The notes: generated by a model from the sequence alone, not told the origin. A stretch of DNA of 7,803 nt from Deltaproteobacteria bacterium (GCA_016875515.1 VGRA01000107.1:1-7803); one strand, 5' to 3'; numbered from the stretch's first letter, positions 1 to 6,446 are shown. A program made the numbers and translations.

Positions 1-1075
1 GCAGGGCCGCCGCGCACAGGAGCCCGAGGCCGCTCGCCGCCCGCGCCTTCCGGCGGAGGCGCAGCACCGCCCAGCCGGCCGCGAGCGCTCCCCAGGCCCC
101 GCCCCCGGCGACGCTGCAACCGAGGGCGCGGGCCAGGTACGGGCGGGTGTAGTCCTGCGCGGCGAAGGTGAGCCACGGCGCCTCGCAGTAGCGGTTGGCC
201 GCGGTGCACCCTTCTTCCGGCGTCATCCAGCGGTCCAGCACCGCGTCCACGGCGGTGGTGTCCCCGCCGAGCAGATCTTCGCCCAGCGCCGCCACCACGA
301 AGTCCAGCGAGGCGTCCGCCGCGGCCTGCACCAGCGGGGCGTTGCCCACGCCGCAGGTGTCCATCGTCTGCGAGTGGGGCAGCCCGTCCCGCTCCTCCTG
401 CAGCGTCCCGTGGATGGCCTCCACGTAGTTCAGGACGTGTAAGACGCGCTGGTGGTCCTCGGAACGCAGCGAGTGGGCGAAGCTGTCCTGCACCGCGTGC
501 AGCGCCTGCCCCAGGTGGAAGACCGGCGCCCAGGTGGGCACCTCCACGGTGCCGTAGTAGTCCAGCGAGGCCCGGGCCACGTGGAACTGCTCGGCGCCCG
601 GGCGCGCGAGCGCCTCGCGCGCCAGCCGCACCTGCTCCCGGATGAAGGCGTGTGCCGCGTCCAGGGCCGCGGCGTTGGCGGCGGGGCCGTCGTCCTCCAG
701 CCGCCGGAGGGCATGCGGGGCCTGCGCGTCCGGGTGGGCATGGACGACGCGGATGTTCTCCAGGTCCGTGAGTGCGTAGCCCTCGGAGTCCGGCGCGCGC
801 ACGCCGAGCAGCAGGCTGAGCAGCACAAGCCGCTCCGCGTCCGTCTCCGGGGAGAGCGCGTAGGTGCGCGCCAGTTCGTCCGCGAGCGCGCGCCAGGCCC
901 CGGGCGGCGGCAGCGGCGTACCCTCGAGCGGCAGGTCCACCAGGTAGCGGCTCCAGGCGTAGAGCGCGAGGGACTCATGGCAGGGATCGGTGAAGGCGGT
1001 CTTCAGCGCGAAGCCCCGAGCGGTCGGCGGGACGGCGCAGAGCAGCACGGCCAGCAGCAGGCTCGCGCGGCTCAC
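1..1075 (-). CDS. Exported PLC/P1-nuclease-like protein with HxxxQDxxAH motif (3' end beyond window)
   Basis: The frame is open for 358 codons from a GTG start to the left edge, so the C-terminus is missing. Residues 1-20 (MSRASLLLAVLLCAVPPTAR) look like a signal peptide. Around residues 187-201, HLGQALHAVQDSFAHS gives H187, H193, D197 and H201. This resembles the metal-binding helix of zinc-dependent phospholipase C and S1/P1 nuclease relatives; H33 (DPCHESLALYAW) could be a further ligand. Cysteines 241, 290, 297 and 320 fit an exported protein. Residues about 321-338 are hydrophobic, followed by RLRRKARAA and the start of a second hydrophobic stretch, suggesting a membrane-anchored C-terminus. 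The GTG start overlaps the previous gene's TGA (GTGA), implying translational coupling. The motif supports a fold and metal-binding guess only; substrate and activity are unknown. An alternative is a MYXO-CTERM-like sorted surface protein, but the tail continues past the basic stretch. Confidence 0.75.
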   Translation of the reverse strand, partial: MSRASLLLAVLLCAVPPTARGFALKTAFTDPCHESLALYAWSRYLVDLPLEGTPLPPPGAWRALADELARTYALSPETDAERLVLLSLLLGVRAPDSEGYALTDLENIRVVHAHPDAQAPHALRRLEDDGPAANAAALDAAHAFIREQVRLAREALARPGAEQFHVARASLDYYGTVEVPTWAPVFHLGQALHAVQDSFAHSLRSEDHQRVLHVLNYVEAIHGTLQEERDGLPHSQTMDTCGVGNAPLVQAAADASLDFVVAALGEDLLGGDTTAVDAVLDRWMTPEEGCTAANRYCEAPWLTFAAQDYTRPYLARALGCSVAGGGAWGALAAGWAVLRLRRKARAASGLGLLCAAAL

Positions 1076-1650
1076 CGGGAGTCCCACTCAACGGACAGCA
1101 GCGTCCGGTACTCCAGCTGGATGAGCGGGATGCCGCCCAGCACCGGGGCCGCCGCGGCCACGGTGAGCGGATCGAACTGGAGGGTGAAGCCGCGCGTCAG
1201 CTGCCACCTCAGGCCCACCGGGCGCAGGTCCAGGAACAGGCCGGTGCTGCCGGGGGGGTCCAGGGGCGTGCGGAACAGCAGGGTGGAGGTGCCCAGCGCC
1301 AGGGCAGTGCGGCACCGCCCCTCCGCGAACCGCAGCTCGCCCCCGAGCGCAGCGTTGAACGTTCCTGCATCCCAGGCCGTGGCCACCTCCACCCCGCGCC
1401 ACGCGTTCTGCTCCACCTGGAGGAACGCCCCCCACCGCGCCCCGCGCAGGCCGGCGCGCAGCCCGTAGCCGGCGGTGGCCGCGGCGAGCGAGCGGTTCGG
1501 GGTGTCGGACAGCAGCGATCCGTGGAGCTCCGCCGCCAGGAACAGCGAGCGCGGCGCCTCGGACGCGGCCTCCGGCGCGGGGGAAGGGGACTCCACCGCC
1601 GCGGACGCGAGCAGCGCTCCCACCACCCAGCTGCCCACGGACACCGGCAC
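1072..1650 (-). CDS. Small exported protein, probably outer-membrane beta-strand type, unknown function
   Basis: This is a 192-residue protein starting at GTG 1650. An ACGAGG ribosome-binding site at 1658-1663, seven bases upstream, supports that start. Residues 1-18 form a short signal-like segment (VGSWVVGALLASAAV), followed by a Ser/Pro/Ala-rich linker to about residue 33. The rest alternates polar and hydrophobic residues in short strands separated by Gly turns, for example LFLAAELHGSLL, YGLRAGLRGARWGAFLQVEQ and FNAALGGELRF. It ends in IPLIQLEYRTLLSVEW. This pattern is typical of small outer-membrane barrels, but I recognise no named family. Its stop overlaps the GTG of the downstream phospholipase-like gene, so the two proteins are probably made together and may act together at the envelope. 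The preceding gene ends 96 bases upstream on the same strand. Confidence 0.7.
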   Translation of the reverse strand: MPVSVGSWVVGALLASAAVESPSPAPEAASEAPRSLFLAAELHGSLLSDTPNRSLAAATAGYGLRAGLRGARWGAFLQVEQNAWRGVEVATAWDAGTFNAALGGELRFAEGRCRTALALGTSTLLFRTPLDPPGSTGLFLDLRPVGLRWQLTRGFTLQFDPLTVAAAAPVLGGIPLIQLEYRTLLSVEWDSR

Positions 1651-1746
1651 GGCTGCACCTCGTTGCGAGTTGAAAAGGAAACGGACCGACAGGCTACCGC
1701 CACCGCCCGGCCAGCCGGAAGGGGCGAGCGGCCGTCTCCCCGCCCG

Positions 1747-2994
1747 CTACGGGCAGTTCTGCAGGCGCACGGCGCCCAGCTGCAGGTAGTCCGACACCGG
1801 CGAGAACTTGCCCCCGCCCACGAAGGTGTCCTTCACGGTCCACTCGCGCAGCGCGCACAGGCCGGCCGGGTAGTCCGGGGACTTGTAGAGCACCACCCCG
1901 GTGCGAACCCGGTCCAGCGGGACGCCCAGGGCGTTCTTGTAGACGGTCCAGCCGTCCTTCAGCAGGCCGGACTTGAGCACCTTCGCCGAGGGCATGCCCT
2001 TGCCCATGCGGGCCTTCATCCGCCCCTCGACGGCGCCGTCCGCGTACAGCCCGGTCGGGAACTTCCACTGGGGGGCGAGCCGCTTCGCCTCCTTCCACCA
2101 GGCGTCCACCGCGGCCTGCGCCGGGGCGAGCAGGTCCGCCGGCATCTCTGCCCCCGCCGCCTTGAACTGCCCCTGGTACTGGGCGGCCAGCCTGGCCGTG
2201 GCCGGCTTCGTCTCGTGGACGAGCTCGTACATGACGCCCATCAGCCCGGAGAAGCCCTCCTTGCGCTCGAGCGCCTCGGCGTCCTGGGTGATCTGGTCCA
2301 CCCACAGCTTCAGGTTGGAGCTCGCGGAGGCCGTGGCCATGCGGGCGGTGAGCCCCTCGCGCTGGGCGGCGGCCTTGCACCACGCGGTGGGGGAGACGTC
2401 CATCAGGAAGCTGACGTTGGGGATGTCCTGCAGCCCGGCGAACTCCCCCTTGCACAGGGCATCCAGCTTCTCCAGCTCCGCCTTGGCCATGGCCAGTCGC
2501 TCCGGCGTCCCGTAGCCGGATGGCACGTAGTCTGGCTGCTCCAGCATGGGCGCGAAGTCCTTGGCGACCATCTTGAGCTGGCCCTGGGTGGCCTGCTGGA
2601 AGGCGCGCATCCGGTCCTTGCCGCCCTCCGCCGAGGCATTCCCGGTGTTGATGTTCTCGGTCAGGCGGGTGAAGGCCTCGCGCAGCGCCTGCCAGCGGGC
2701 ATAGACGGCCTGCACCTCGGCGCCGGGCTTGTCCTCGTCCGAGCAGCGGCGGATGGCGTCGCTGGCGCGGTTGAGGAGACCCTCCAGCTGCTTGTGCAGC
2801 CGCAGCGCCATCTGGATGTCCTCCGCCGGCACGGGCGCCGTGAACCACGCCTTGCGGTCCGCCTTCTCCCGTTCGCCCGAGTCGATGGCGCTCTCGGCGT
2901 TGCGGAGGGCGAGGTCCGTCTGGCGCGTGATGGCCCAGGCGGGAGAGGCGAGGAGCGAGACGGCGAGGGCGGCGGCGCGGAGGCTTTGGGTCAT
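1747..2994 (-). CDS. Exported protein of unknown function, mostly helical with a compact C-terminal domain
   Basis: This 415-residue protein starts at ATG 2994. Residues 1-21 form a clear signal peptide with a likely cleavage after SPAWA, so the product is periplasmic or secreted. No lipobox cysteine is present. Residues 25-300 are rich in Ala, Glu, Lys, Leu and Gln and look largely helical. Residues about 336-415 differ, with short strands and many Gly, Asp and Tyr (KSGLLKDGWTVYKNALG, then TGVVLYKSPDYPAGLC), and look like a separate small domain. Cysteines lie at 84, 181, 206, 380 and 414; the last two could form a disulfide in the C-terminal domain. I do not recognise the family. No Shine-Dalgarno sequence precedes the ATG, while a -10-like element lies only 13 bases upstream, so it may be translated from a nearly leaderless mRNA. 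It follows tRNA-Gly on the same strand but is separated from it by a terminator. Confidence 0.8.
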   Translation of the reverse strand: MTQSLRAAALAVSLLASPAWAITRQTDLALRNAESAIDSGEREKADRKAWFTAPVPAEDIQMALRLHKQLEGLLNRASDAIRRCSDEDKPGAEVQAVYARWQALREAFTRLTENINTGNASAEGGKDRMRAFQQATQGQLKMVAKDFAPMLEQPDYVPSGYGTPERLAMAKAELEKLDALCKGEFAGLQDIPNVSFLMDVSPTAWCKAAAQREGLTARMATASASSNLKLWVDQITQDAEALERKEGFSGLMGVMYELVHETKPATARLAAQYQGQFKAAGAEMPADLLAPAQAAVDAWWKEAKRLAPQWKFPTGLYADGAVEGRMKARMGKGMPSAKVLKSGLLKDGWTVYKNALGVPLDRVRTGVVLYKSPDYPAGLCALREWTVKDTFVGGGKFSPVSDYLQLGAVRLQNCP

Positions 2995-3006
2995 GTCGGG
3001 CGCGAG

Positions 3007-3012
3007 ATACTA
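3007..3012 (-). promoter_or_regulatory. Possible -10 element of the 2994 gene (near-leaderless start)
   Basis: The minus strand reads TAGTAT here, matching TATAAT at four of six positions, including the first two and last two bases. No good -35 hexamer is present 16-18 bases upstream. Transcription starting about seven bases downstream would leave a 5' leader of only about six bases, which fits the lack of a ribosome-binding site before ATG 2994. The call is tentative. Confidence 0.35.
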
Positions 3013-3035
3013 GCGCATTTGGCCCCGGAAACACT

Positions 3036-3070
3036 TCACCCCGGGCCGGCCTGCACCGGACCCGGGGTGA
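3036..3070 (-). terminator. Hairpin terminator after tRNA-Gly
   Basis: The arms are 3036-3049 and 3056-3070. They pair over 14 positions with one bulged base (3060) and a six-base loop. The stem is almost all G/C. On the minus strand it is followed by AGTGTTTCC, a weak T stretch. It begins a few bases past the tRNA 3' end, as expected for an intrinsic terminator of a single tRNA transcript. Confidence 0.7.
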
Positions 3071-3073
3071 GAG

Positions 3074-3146
3074 AGCGGAAGACGGGAATCGAACCCGCGA
3101 CCCCGAGCTTGGGAAGCTCGTGCTCTGCCAGCTGAGCTACTTCCGC
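3074..3146 (-). tRNA. tRNA-Gly, anticodon CCC
   Basis: The minus strand folds as a standard 73-base cloverleaf. The 7-bp acceptor stem is GCGGAAG/CTTCCGC. The D arm is GCTC/GAGC and the anticodon stem CGAGC/GCTCG with loop TTCCCAA. A five-base variable loop and a T arm GCGGG-TTCGAAT-CCCGT follow. The anticodon CCC is at 3113-3111 and reads the Gly codon GGG. The discriminator base is T, as in bacterial tRNA-Gly. CCA is not encoded and must be added after transcription. It has its own promoter and terminator, so it is a single-gene unit. Confidence 0.97.
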
Positions 3147-3168
3147 GACAGCCGTTCAGCGGGGGCGC

Positions 3169-3197
3169 AAGGTAGGGGCAGCCACCCGTGCTGTCAA
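3169..3197 (-). promoter_or_regulatory. Sigma70-type promoter of tRNA-Gly
   Basis: On the minus strand the -35 hexamer is a perfect TTGACA (3197-3192). It is followed by a 17-base spacer and the -10 hexamer TACCTT (3174-3169). The predicted start near 3162 leaves about 15 bases before the mature tRNA 5' end at 3146. Hexamer quality, spacing and position all fit a housekeeping stable-RNA promoter. Confidence 0.8.
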
Positions 3198-3223
3198 CGT
3201 GGAATTCCTTCCTGTGCGCCCGC

Positions 3224-3242
3224 GCTGGCGCGGCACGCCAGC
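3224..3242. repeat. Perfect 7-5-7 inverted repeat between divergent promoters
   Basis: GCTGGCG (3224-3230) and CGCCAGC (3236-3242) are exact reverse complements around the five-base centre CGGCA. The repeat lies between the tRNA-Gly -35 (3197) and the putative -35 of the transglutaminase gene (3274). It could be an operator for the latter, but a chance palindrome in GC-rich DNA cannot be excluded. Confidence 0.4.
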
Positions 3243-3273
3243 AACCTCCCCGTTTCCCCGGGCGGGCGTGGAT

Positions 3274-3303
3274 TTGACGCGCACGCGCCGGTGCCCGGAG
3301 AAT
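3274..3303 (+). promoter_or_regulatory. Putative promoter of the transglutaminase gene
   Basis: TTGACG (3274-3279) matches five of six -35 bases. An 18-base spacer follows, then GAGAAT (3298-3303), which matches four of six -10 bases. Initiation near 3310 would give a leader of about 28 bases that includes the ribosome-binding site at 3324-3330. Confidence 0.5.
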
Positions 3304-3337
3304 CAACCCCGCACTCAGTGACAGAGGGGAAAACGCC

Positions 3338-4144
3338 ATGCCCGTTGGGAAAGTCCAGCACAGCCGCGCCGAGGTCGAGTCGCTCCTGAAGGAGGTCTAC
3401 GGTCCCTCCGCGGAGCTCCGGGATGCGGGCATGCCCGGGAAGGTGGACCCCGCGGACGTGTTCGTCTACCGGAACGGCGCGGGCAAGCTGGTCAAGACCA
3501 AGCTTGGGAAGACGCGGCACCAGCAAGCCCAGCTGCAGCTGAACATCGTCAAGGCGGCGCGGGCGTTCCACGCGGCGGGCGTGAACTTCTCCGGCTCCTC
3601 GAAGACCGACAAGGTCAACCAGGAGCTCTGGTGGATGGGCTACGGCGGCAAGATGGGCGTGCGGCAGGGGGTGAAGCCCTCGGACGCCCTCAACGACATC
3701 TTCCAGAACGGCTCCAAGTACGGGATGGAGTGCGCCACCGGCACCATGGTGATCCTCTACAAGGGCATCCTGGACACCATTGGCCCCGCGGACTTCGACC
3801 GCGCCTTCGCGAAGACGCGCCTGTTCCGGTGGGACATCAAGGACGACGACTTCCAGAAGGCGGAGCAGCACGGGAACCTGCCCGGGTACTGGCCCGGCGA
3901 TCACACCTACTTCAAGAACCCCGAGTACGACCCGGCCCACAGCGCCTTCCAGGGTGAGAACGTCATCTACCTGGGGCAGGGGATGTATTTCGGCCACGGC
4001 ATTGGCGTCGCGTCCGAGCGGGAGGTCATCTCCTCGCTCAACTCGCTGCGCCGCCCCGGGGCCACCACCTCCGCCTTCCGGGACGAGTTCGAGCTGCGTC
4101 TGAACGGCGGGAAGATCGCCAAGCTGGACATCGACCCGGACTGA
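3338..4144 (+). CDS. tgl: Protein-glutamine gamma-glutamyltransferase (Bacillus Tgl-type transglutaminase)
   Basis: This 268-residue enzyme is expected to cross-link proteins by forming gamma-glutamyl-lysine isopeptide bonds. In Bacillus subtilis, Tgl does this on spore-coat proteins such as GerQ. The match rests on ordered motifs: LQLNIVKAARAFHAAG (66-81), ECATGTMVILYKGILDTIG (131-149), YFKNPEYDP (191-199), GENVIYLG (206-213), YFGHGIG (217-223) and LNSLRRPGA (234-242). From memory of the Bacillus enzyme, C132 aligns with catalytic Cys116, E131 and E207 with Glu115 and Glu187, and H220 with His200; the Cys-to-Glu spacing differs by a four-residue insertion. There is no signal peptide, so it is cytoplasmic like the Bacillus protein. 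The start is supported by GAGGGGA (3324-3330) seven bases upstream. It is unrelated to the Myxococcus type IV pilus lipoprotein also called Tgl. The natural substrate is unknown; a role in the myxospore coat is an inference. Confidence 0.88.
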   Translation: MPVGKVQHSRAEVESLLKEVYGPSAELRDAGMPGKVDPADVFVYRNGAGKLVKTKLGKTRHQQAQLQLNIVKAARAFHAAGVNFSGSSKTDKVNQELWWMGYGGKMGVRQGVKPSDALNDIFQNGSKYGMECATGTMVILYKGILDTIGPADFDRAFAKTRLFRWDIKDDDFQKAEQHGNLPGYWPGDHTYFKNPEYDPAHSAFQGENVIYLGQGMYFGHGIGVASEREVISSLNSLRRPGATTSAFRDEFELRLNGGKIAKLDIDPD

Positions 4145-4160
4145 GCCAGGGCGGGCTCAG
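4141..4160. terminator. Hairpin over both stop codons of convergent genes
   Basis: CTGAGCC (4141-4147) and GGCTCAG (4154-4160) pair perfectly around the six-base loop AGGGCG. The left arm contains the TGA of the transglutaminase gene (4142-4144), and the right arm contains the complement of the TGA of the Rieske gene (4157-4159). No T run follows on either strand, so it may be a weak bidirectional terminator or transcript end-protecting stem. Confidence 0.45.
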
Positions 4161-5149
4161 CCCTCTGCCGGCGGCAATGCCCTCCGCGCGCGCGGCGCCG
4201 CGGAGGAGGGCTTGAGCTCCGAGTGGTAGTACTTCCGGAACTGGAGGGTGGCCCGGTCCGTGCGGACGGACTGCTCCTCGGCCGGCCCTGGCACCTCCAC
4301 CGGGTACGAGGACTCGACGACGGCCTTGTCCTCCGCGGCGATCTTCTTGTTGGTGTGGTTGAAGAACGGGTTGAGCAGCGGGAGCGTGGCGAACGTCCTC
4401 GCCCCGATGATGATCATCCTCACCCGCGCCGCATCCACCGGCACGCAGAAGGCATGCATGCGGAACACCTTCCCCGGGATGGGGATGTTCAGGACCATCA
4501 TGTTGGGACGGAAGAAGTCCAGGCAGGCGCCGGGCTCGGCCTGCCCGTCCACCTGGGACACGGTGCGACCGCCGTACGGTGTGTCCTCCCAGCCAGTCTC
4601 CATCCGAGACCCGGGCTTGAGGTAGGGCCGGACGAAGCGGCCAATGGTGGCCTTGTGCACGTACGGGACGTGCGGTGAGTCCAGCATGTTCTCCATGGCC
4701 CGCGTCCAGTGGGCGTTCCACTCCACCTGGAAGTAGGTCCGCGCCGCCCCTTCCAGGGTGAGGGCCTCCGGGAGGGTGGGCTCGCACGGCGGCTCGGCCA
4801 CGGGGGCGGTGTAGAGCCAGAGCACGTTGCCCACCTCCCGCACCGGGAAGGACTGGGTAAACAGGTGCTCCCGCTTCGCGTCCGGGTTGAGTGGCACCTC
4901 GCGGACGCAGCCGTCCCCCTGGAACTTCCAGGCGTGGAAGGGGCACTCGAGGCAGCCGTCCCCGGTGACGCGCCCGAGCGAGAGCGCCACCCCCCGGTGC
5001 GGACAGCGGTCCAGCAGCGCGTGCGCCCTGCCGTCCCGGTCCCGGAACAACACCAGCCGCTCGCCTGCGAGCGTGACCGGCAGGGGCCGCCGCCGGAGCG
5101 AGGAAGCAAGGATGACCGGCGTCCAGACGTGGGCGAACCCTTCGAACAT
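4157..5149 (-). CDS. Rieske non-haem iron oxygenase (ring-hydroxylating oxygenase alpha-subunit family)
   Basis: This 330-residue protein is expected to use a Rieske [2Fe-2S] cluster and a mononuclear iron to oxygenate an aromatic or other hydrophobic substrate. The Rieske ligands are C49 and H51 (CPHRG) and C69 and H72 (CPFHAW), 17 residues apart. The catalytic domain has ENMLDSPHVPYVH, giving D157 (the bridging Asp between the two centres), H160 and H165. This D-x2-H-x4-H spacing matches naphthalene dioxygenase. D274 (AAEDKAVVES) is the likely third iron ligand. No signal peptide is seen. ATG 5149 is preferred because MFEGFAHVWTPV is where the family normally begins, and AAAGG (5161-5157) lies seven bases upstream. 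A TTG start at 5212 would add 21 unfamilial residues. No ferredoxin or reductase gene is nearby, so the electron donor must be encoded elsewhere. The substrate cannot be predicted. Confidence 0.88.
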   Translation of the reverse strand: MFEGFAHVWTPVILASSLRRRPLPVTLAGERLVLFRDRDGRAHALLDRCPHRGVALSLGRVTGDGCLECPFHAWKFQGDGCVREVPLNPDAKREHLFTQSFPVREVGNVLWLYTAPVAEPPCEPTLPEALTLEGAARTYFQVEWNAHWTRAMENMLDSPHVPYVHKATIGRFVRPYLKPGSRMETGWEDTPYGGRTVSQVDGQAEPGACLDFFRPNMMVLNIPIPGKVFRMHAFCVPVDAARVRMIIIGARTFATLPLLNPFFNHTNKKIAAEDKAVVESSYPVEVPGPAEEQSVRTDRATLQFRKYYHSELKPSSAAPRARRALPPAEG

Positions 5150-5265
5150 GCCGGCGCCTTTAATGGCCTTGCCCCGGGGACGCATGCGCTGTTGGGGGGC
5201 CGCTCGCGTCAACGTGCCGCGGGGGCGCTGGCCCCCGGCGCCCGCCTCCCCACCCTGTGCGCGAC

Positions 5266-6446
5266 ATGGGCATGGTGGCGGCGTGGGCGGTGGTGGCAGG
5301 GGCGGCGGGAGACGGGACGGCGGTGGCCCGCGCGGTGTTCGACGGATCCACGGGGAGCGGCCCCGTGCCGCACGTGGAATACCTGGACGGGACCTGGTCC
5401 TCGAGCACCGCGCCAGGGGGCTGGCTTGCCGACTAGGGCTGGGACTTCGGGGACGGGACGCCGCCCGTGCGCGAGGGCTGGGTGGCCCGCACGCACAGCC
5501 GGGCCGGCGTGTACACGGCCACCCTGACGGTGACGGACTCGGCAGGCGCCACCGCGTCCACCACGCTCCCCATCACCGTGGGAAGCGGCGTCGCCCCGGA
5601 TGCGGGCAGCCCTGCGCCTCCGCCGGTCGCGGACGCGGGCACGGTGACGCCGCCGCCCCTGCAGCCTGGGACCGCGCGGGCCGTGGCGGTGTTCGACGGC
5701 TCCACCGGGAGCGGCCCTGTGCCGCACGTGGAGTACCTGGACGGGACGCTCTCCTCGAGCAACGTGCCGGGCGGGTGGATTGTCGACTACGTGTGGGACT
5801 TCGGGGACGGGACGCCGCCGGTGCGCCAGGGCTGGGTCGAGCACCTGTACGCCGCGCCGGGCACCTTTGTGGCCACCCTGACGGTGACGGACTCGGCGGG
5901 CAGCACCGCACGCACCGCGTTGACCATCACGGTGGGCAGCGGCATGGCCCCGGATGCAGGCATCCCCGCGCCTCCGCCGGTCGTGGACGCGGGCACGGTG
6001 ATGCCGCCGCCGTCGCCTCCGGGCACGGAGGTGCTCGCCGAGGCGCCGGTGGTGGACATGTTCGGAAAACCAAGCTGGGACCAGCTGGCGCTGCACGCGT
6101 GGCTCTCGGGGGCACAGGTGCTGGCGGCGGGCAGCATCGAGTGGAGTTGGGCGCTGTCCACGCCGGGGGTGGCGGATGCGCAGCTGCAGCGCACCACCGC
6201 CAACTTCCTGCACCGGACGGGACGCTCCATCTGTCAGATCCGGCCCGGCACACGGTGCGGCGGTTGTCGGGCGGTGTGCTCTCCACCGGGGCCGGTGGAG
6301 CGCGGGGGTACGCGGACGGCAAGGGGGCCGCGGCGCGCCTCGACCTGCCCACGGGGGTGGCCCTGGGGCCGGACGGCAACGTCTACGTGGCGGACAGCGG
6401 CAACCAATGCGTGCGGCGCGTCACGCCCGCGGGGGACGTGACGACG
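5266..6446 (+). pseudogene. Decayed PKD-repeat / NHL-repeat protein gene
   Basis: From ATG 5266 one frame encodes a 118-residue unit that occurs twice. Each unit begins VFDGSTGSGPVPHVEYLDGT, contains a PKD core (WDFGDGTPPVR, then ATLTVTDSAG and ITVGSG), and ends in a Pro-rich linker (APDAG, PAPPPV, DAGTV). The first copy has TAG at 5434-5436 where the second has TAC (Tyr) in an otherwise equivalent context. After the second copy the frame continues through about 60 unrecognised residues. From about 6204 to 6446 the recognisable protein is in another frame: APDGTLHLSD, then HTVRRL, GYADGKGAAARLDLPTGVA and PDGNVYVADSGNQCVRRV, which are NHL beta-propeller repeats. Homology stops abruptly after GDVTT near 6446. 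The gene therefore carries a nonsense codon, a frameshift between about 6150 and 6207 and a lost 3' end. The intact ancestor was probably a secreted surface protein, though the present N-terminus is a poor signal peptide. A sequencing error could explain the TAG alone, but not all three lesions. Confidence 0.75.
5314..6027 (+). repeat. Tandem 354-bp repeat (two PKD units)
   Basis: Unit A spans 5314-5667 and unit B 5668-6021. They align without gaps at an offset of 354 bases (118 codons). By eye about three quarters of the residues are identical, with the start of each unit and the DGT to DSAG core best kept. A third copy appears to begin at 6022 (Gly-Thr) but diverges at once. The units are the PKD domain plus linker of the decayed gene. 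Confidence 0.85.

Noticed and set aside
2..70. MYXO-CTERM-like sorting signal at the end of the phospholipase-like protein
   Set aside because: A hydrophobic stretch followed by RLRRK is present after GCS, but the protein continues into a second hydrophobic segment and the end is not in the window, so it cannot be claimed.
430..978. A 182-codon minus-strand frame over the phospholipase-like gene
   Set aside because: It is Arg/Thr/Ser/Pro-rich and out of frame with the GTG 1075 reading that has the signal peptide and the His/Asp motif.
1522..3135. A 537-codon plus-strand open frame
   Set aside because: It lies antisense to the exported protein gene and part of the tRNA. Its Arg/Gly/His/Leu-rich composition matches no family, and the minus-strand frame has a signal peptide and balanced composition.
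3074..3146. tRNA-Gly as an integration site for a mobile island
   Set aside because: No integrase gene and no repeated tRNA 3' end were seen in the window, and the flanking genes share the same composition.
3194..3997. A 267-codon minus-strand open frame
   Set aside because: It is antisense to the transglutaminase, whose motifs are unmistakable, and it also covers both divergent promoters.
5195..5212. TTGACG on the minus strand as a -35 for the Rieske gene
   Set aside because: The base run 17 bases downstream (GCGCAT) matches only two of six -10 positions. The hexamer also coincides with a possible but unlikely TTG start.
5220..5237. A 7-bp GC hairpin (CGGGGGC/GCCCCCG) upstream of the PKD pseudogene
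   Set aside because: There is no T run and it is not behind any gene end. It lies between divergent starts, and such stems are common in this base composition.
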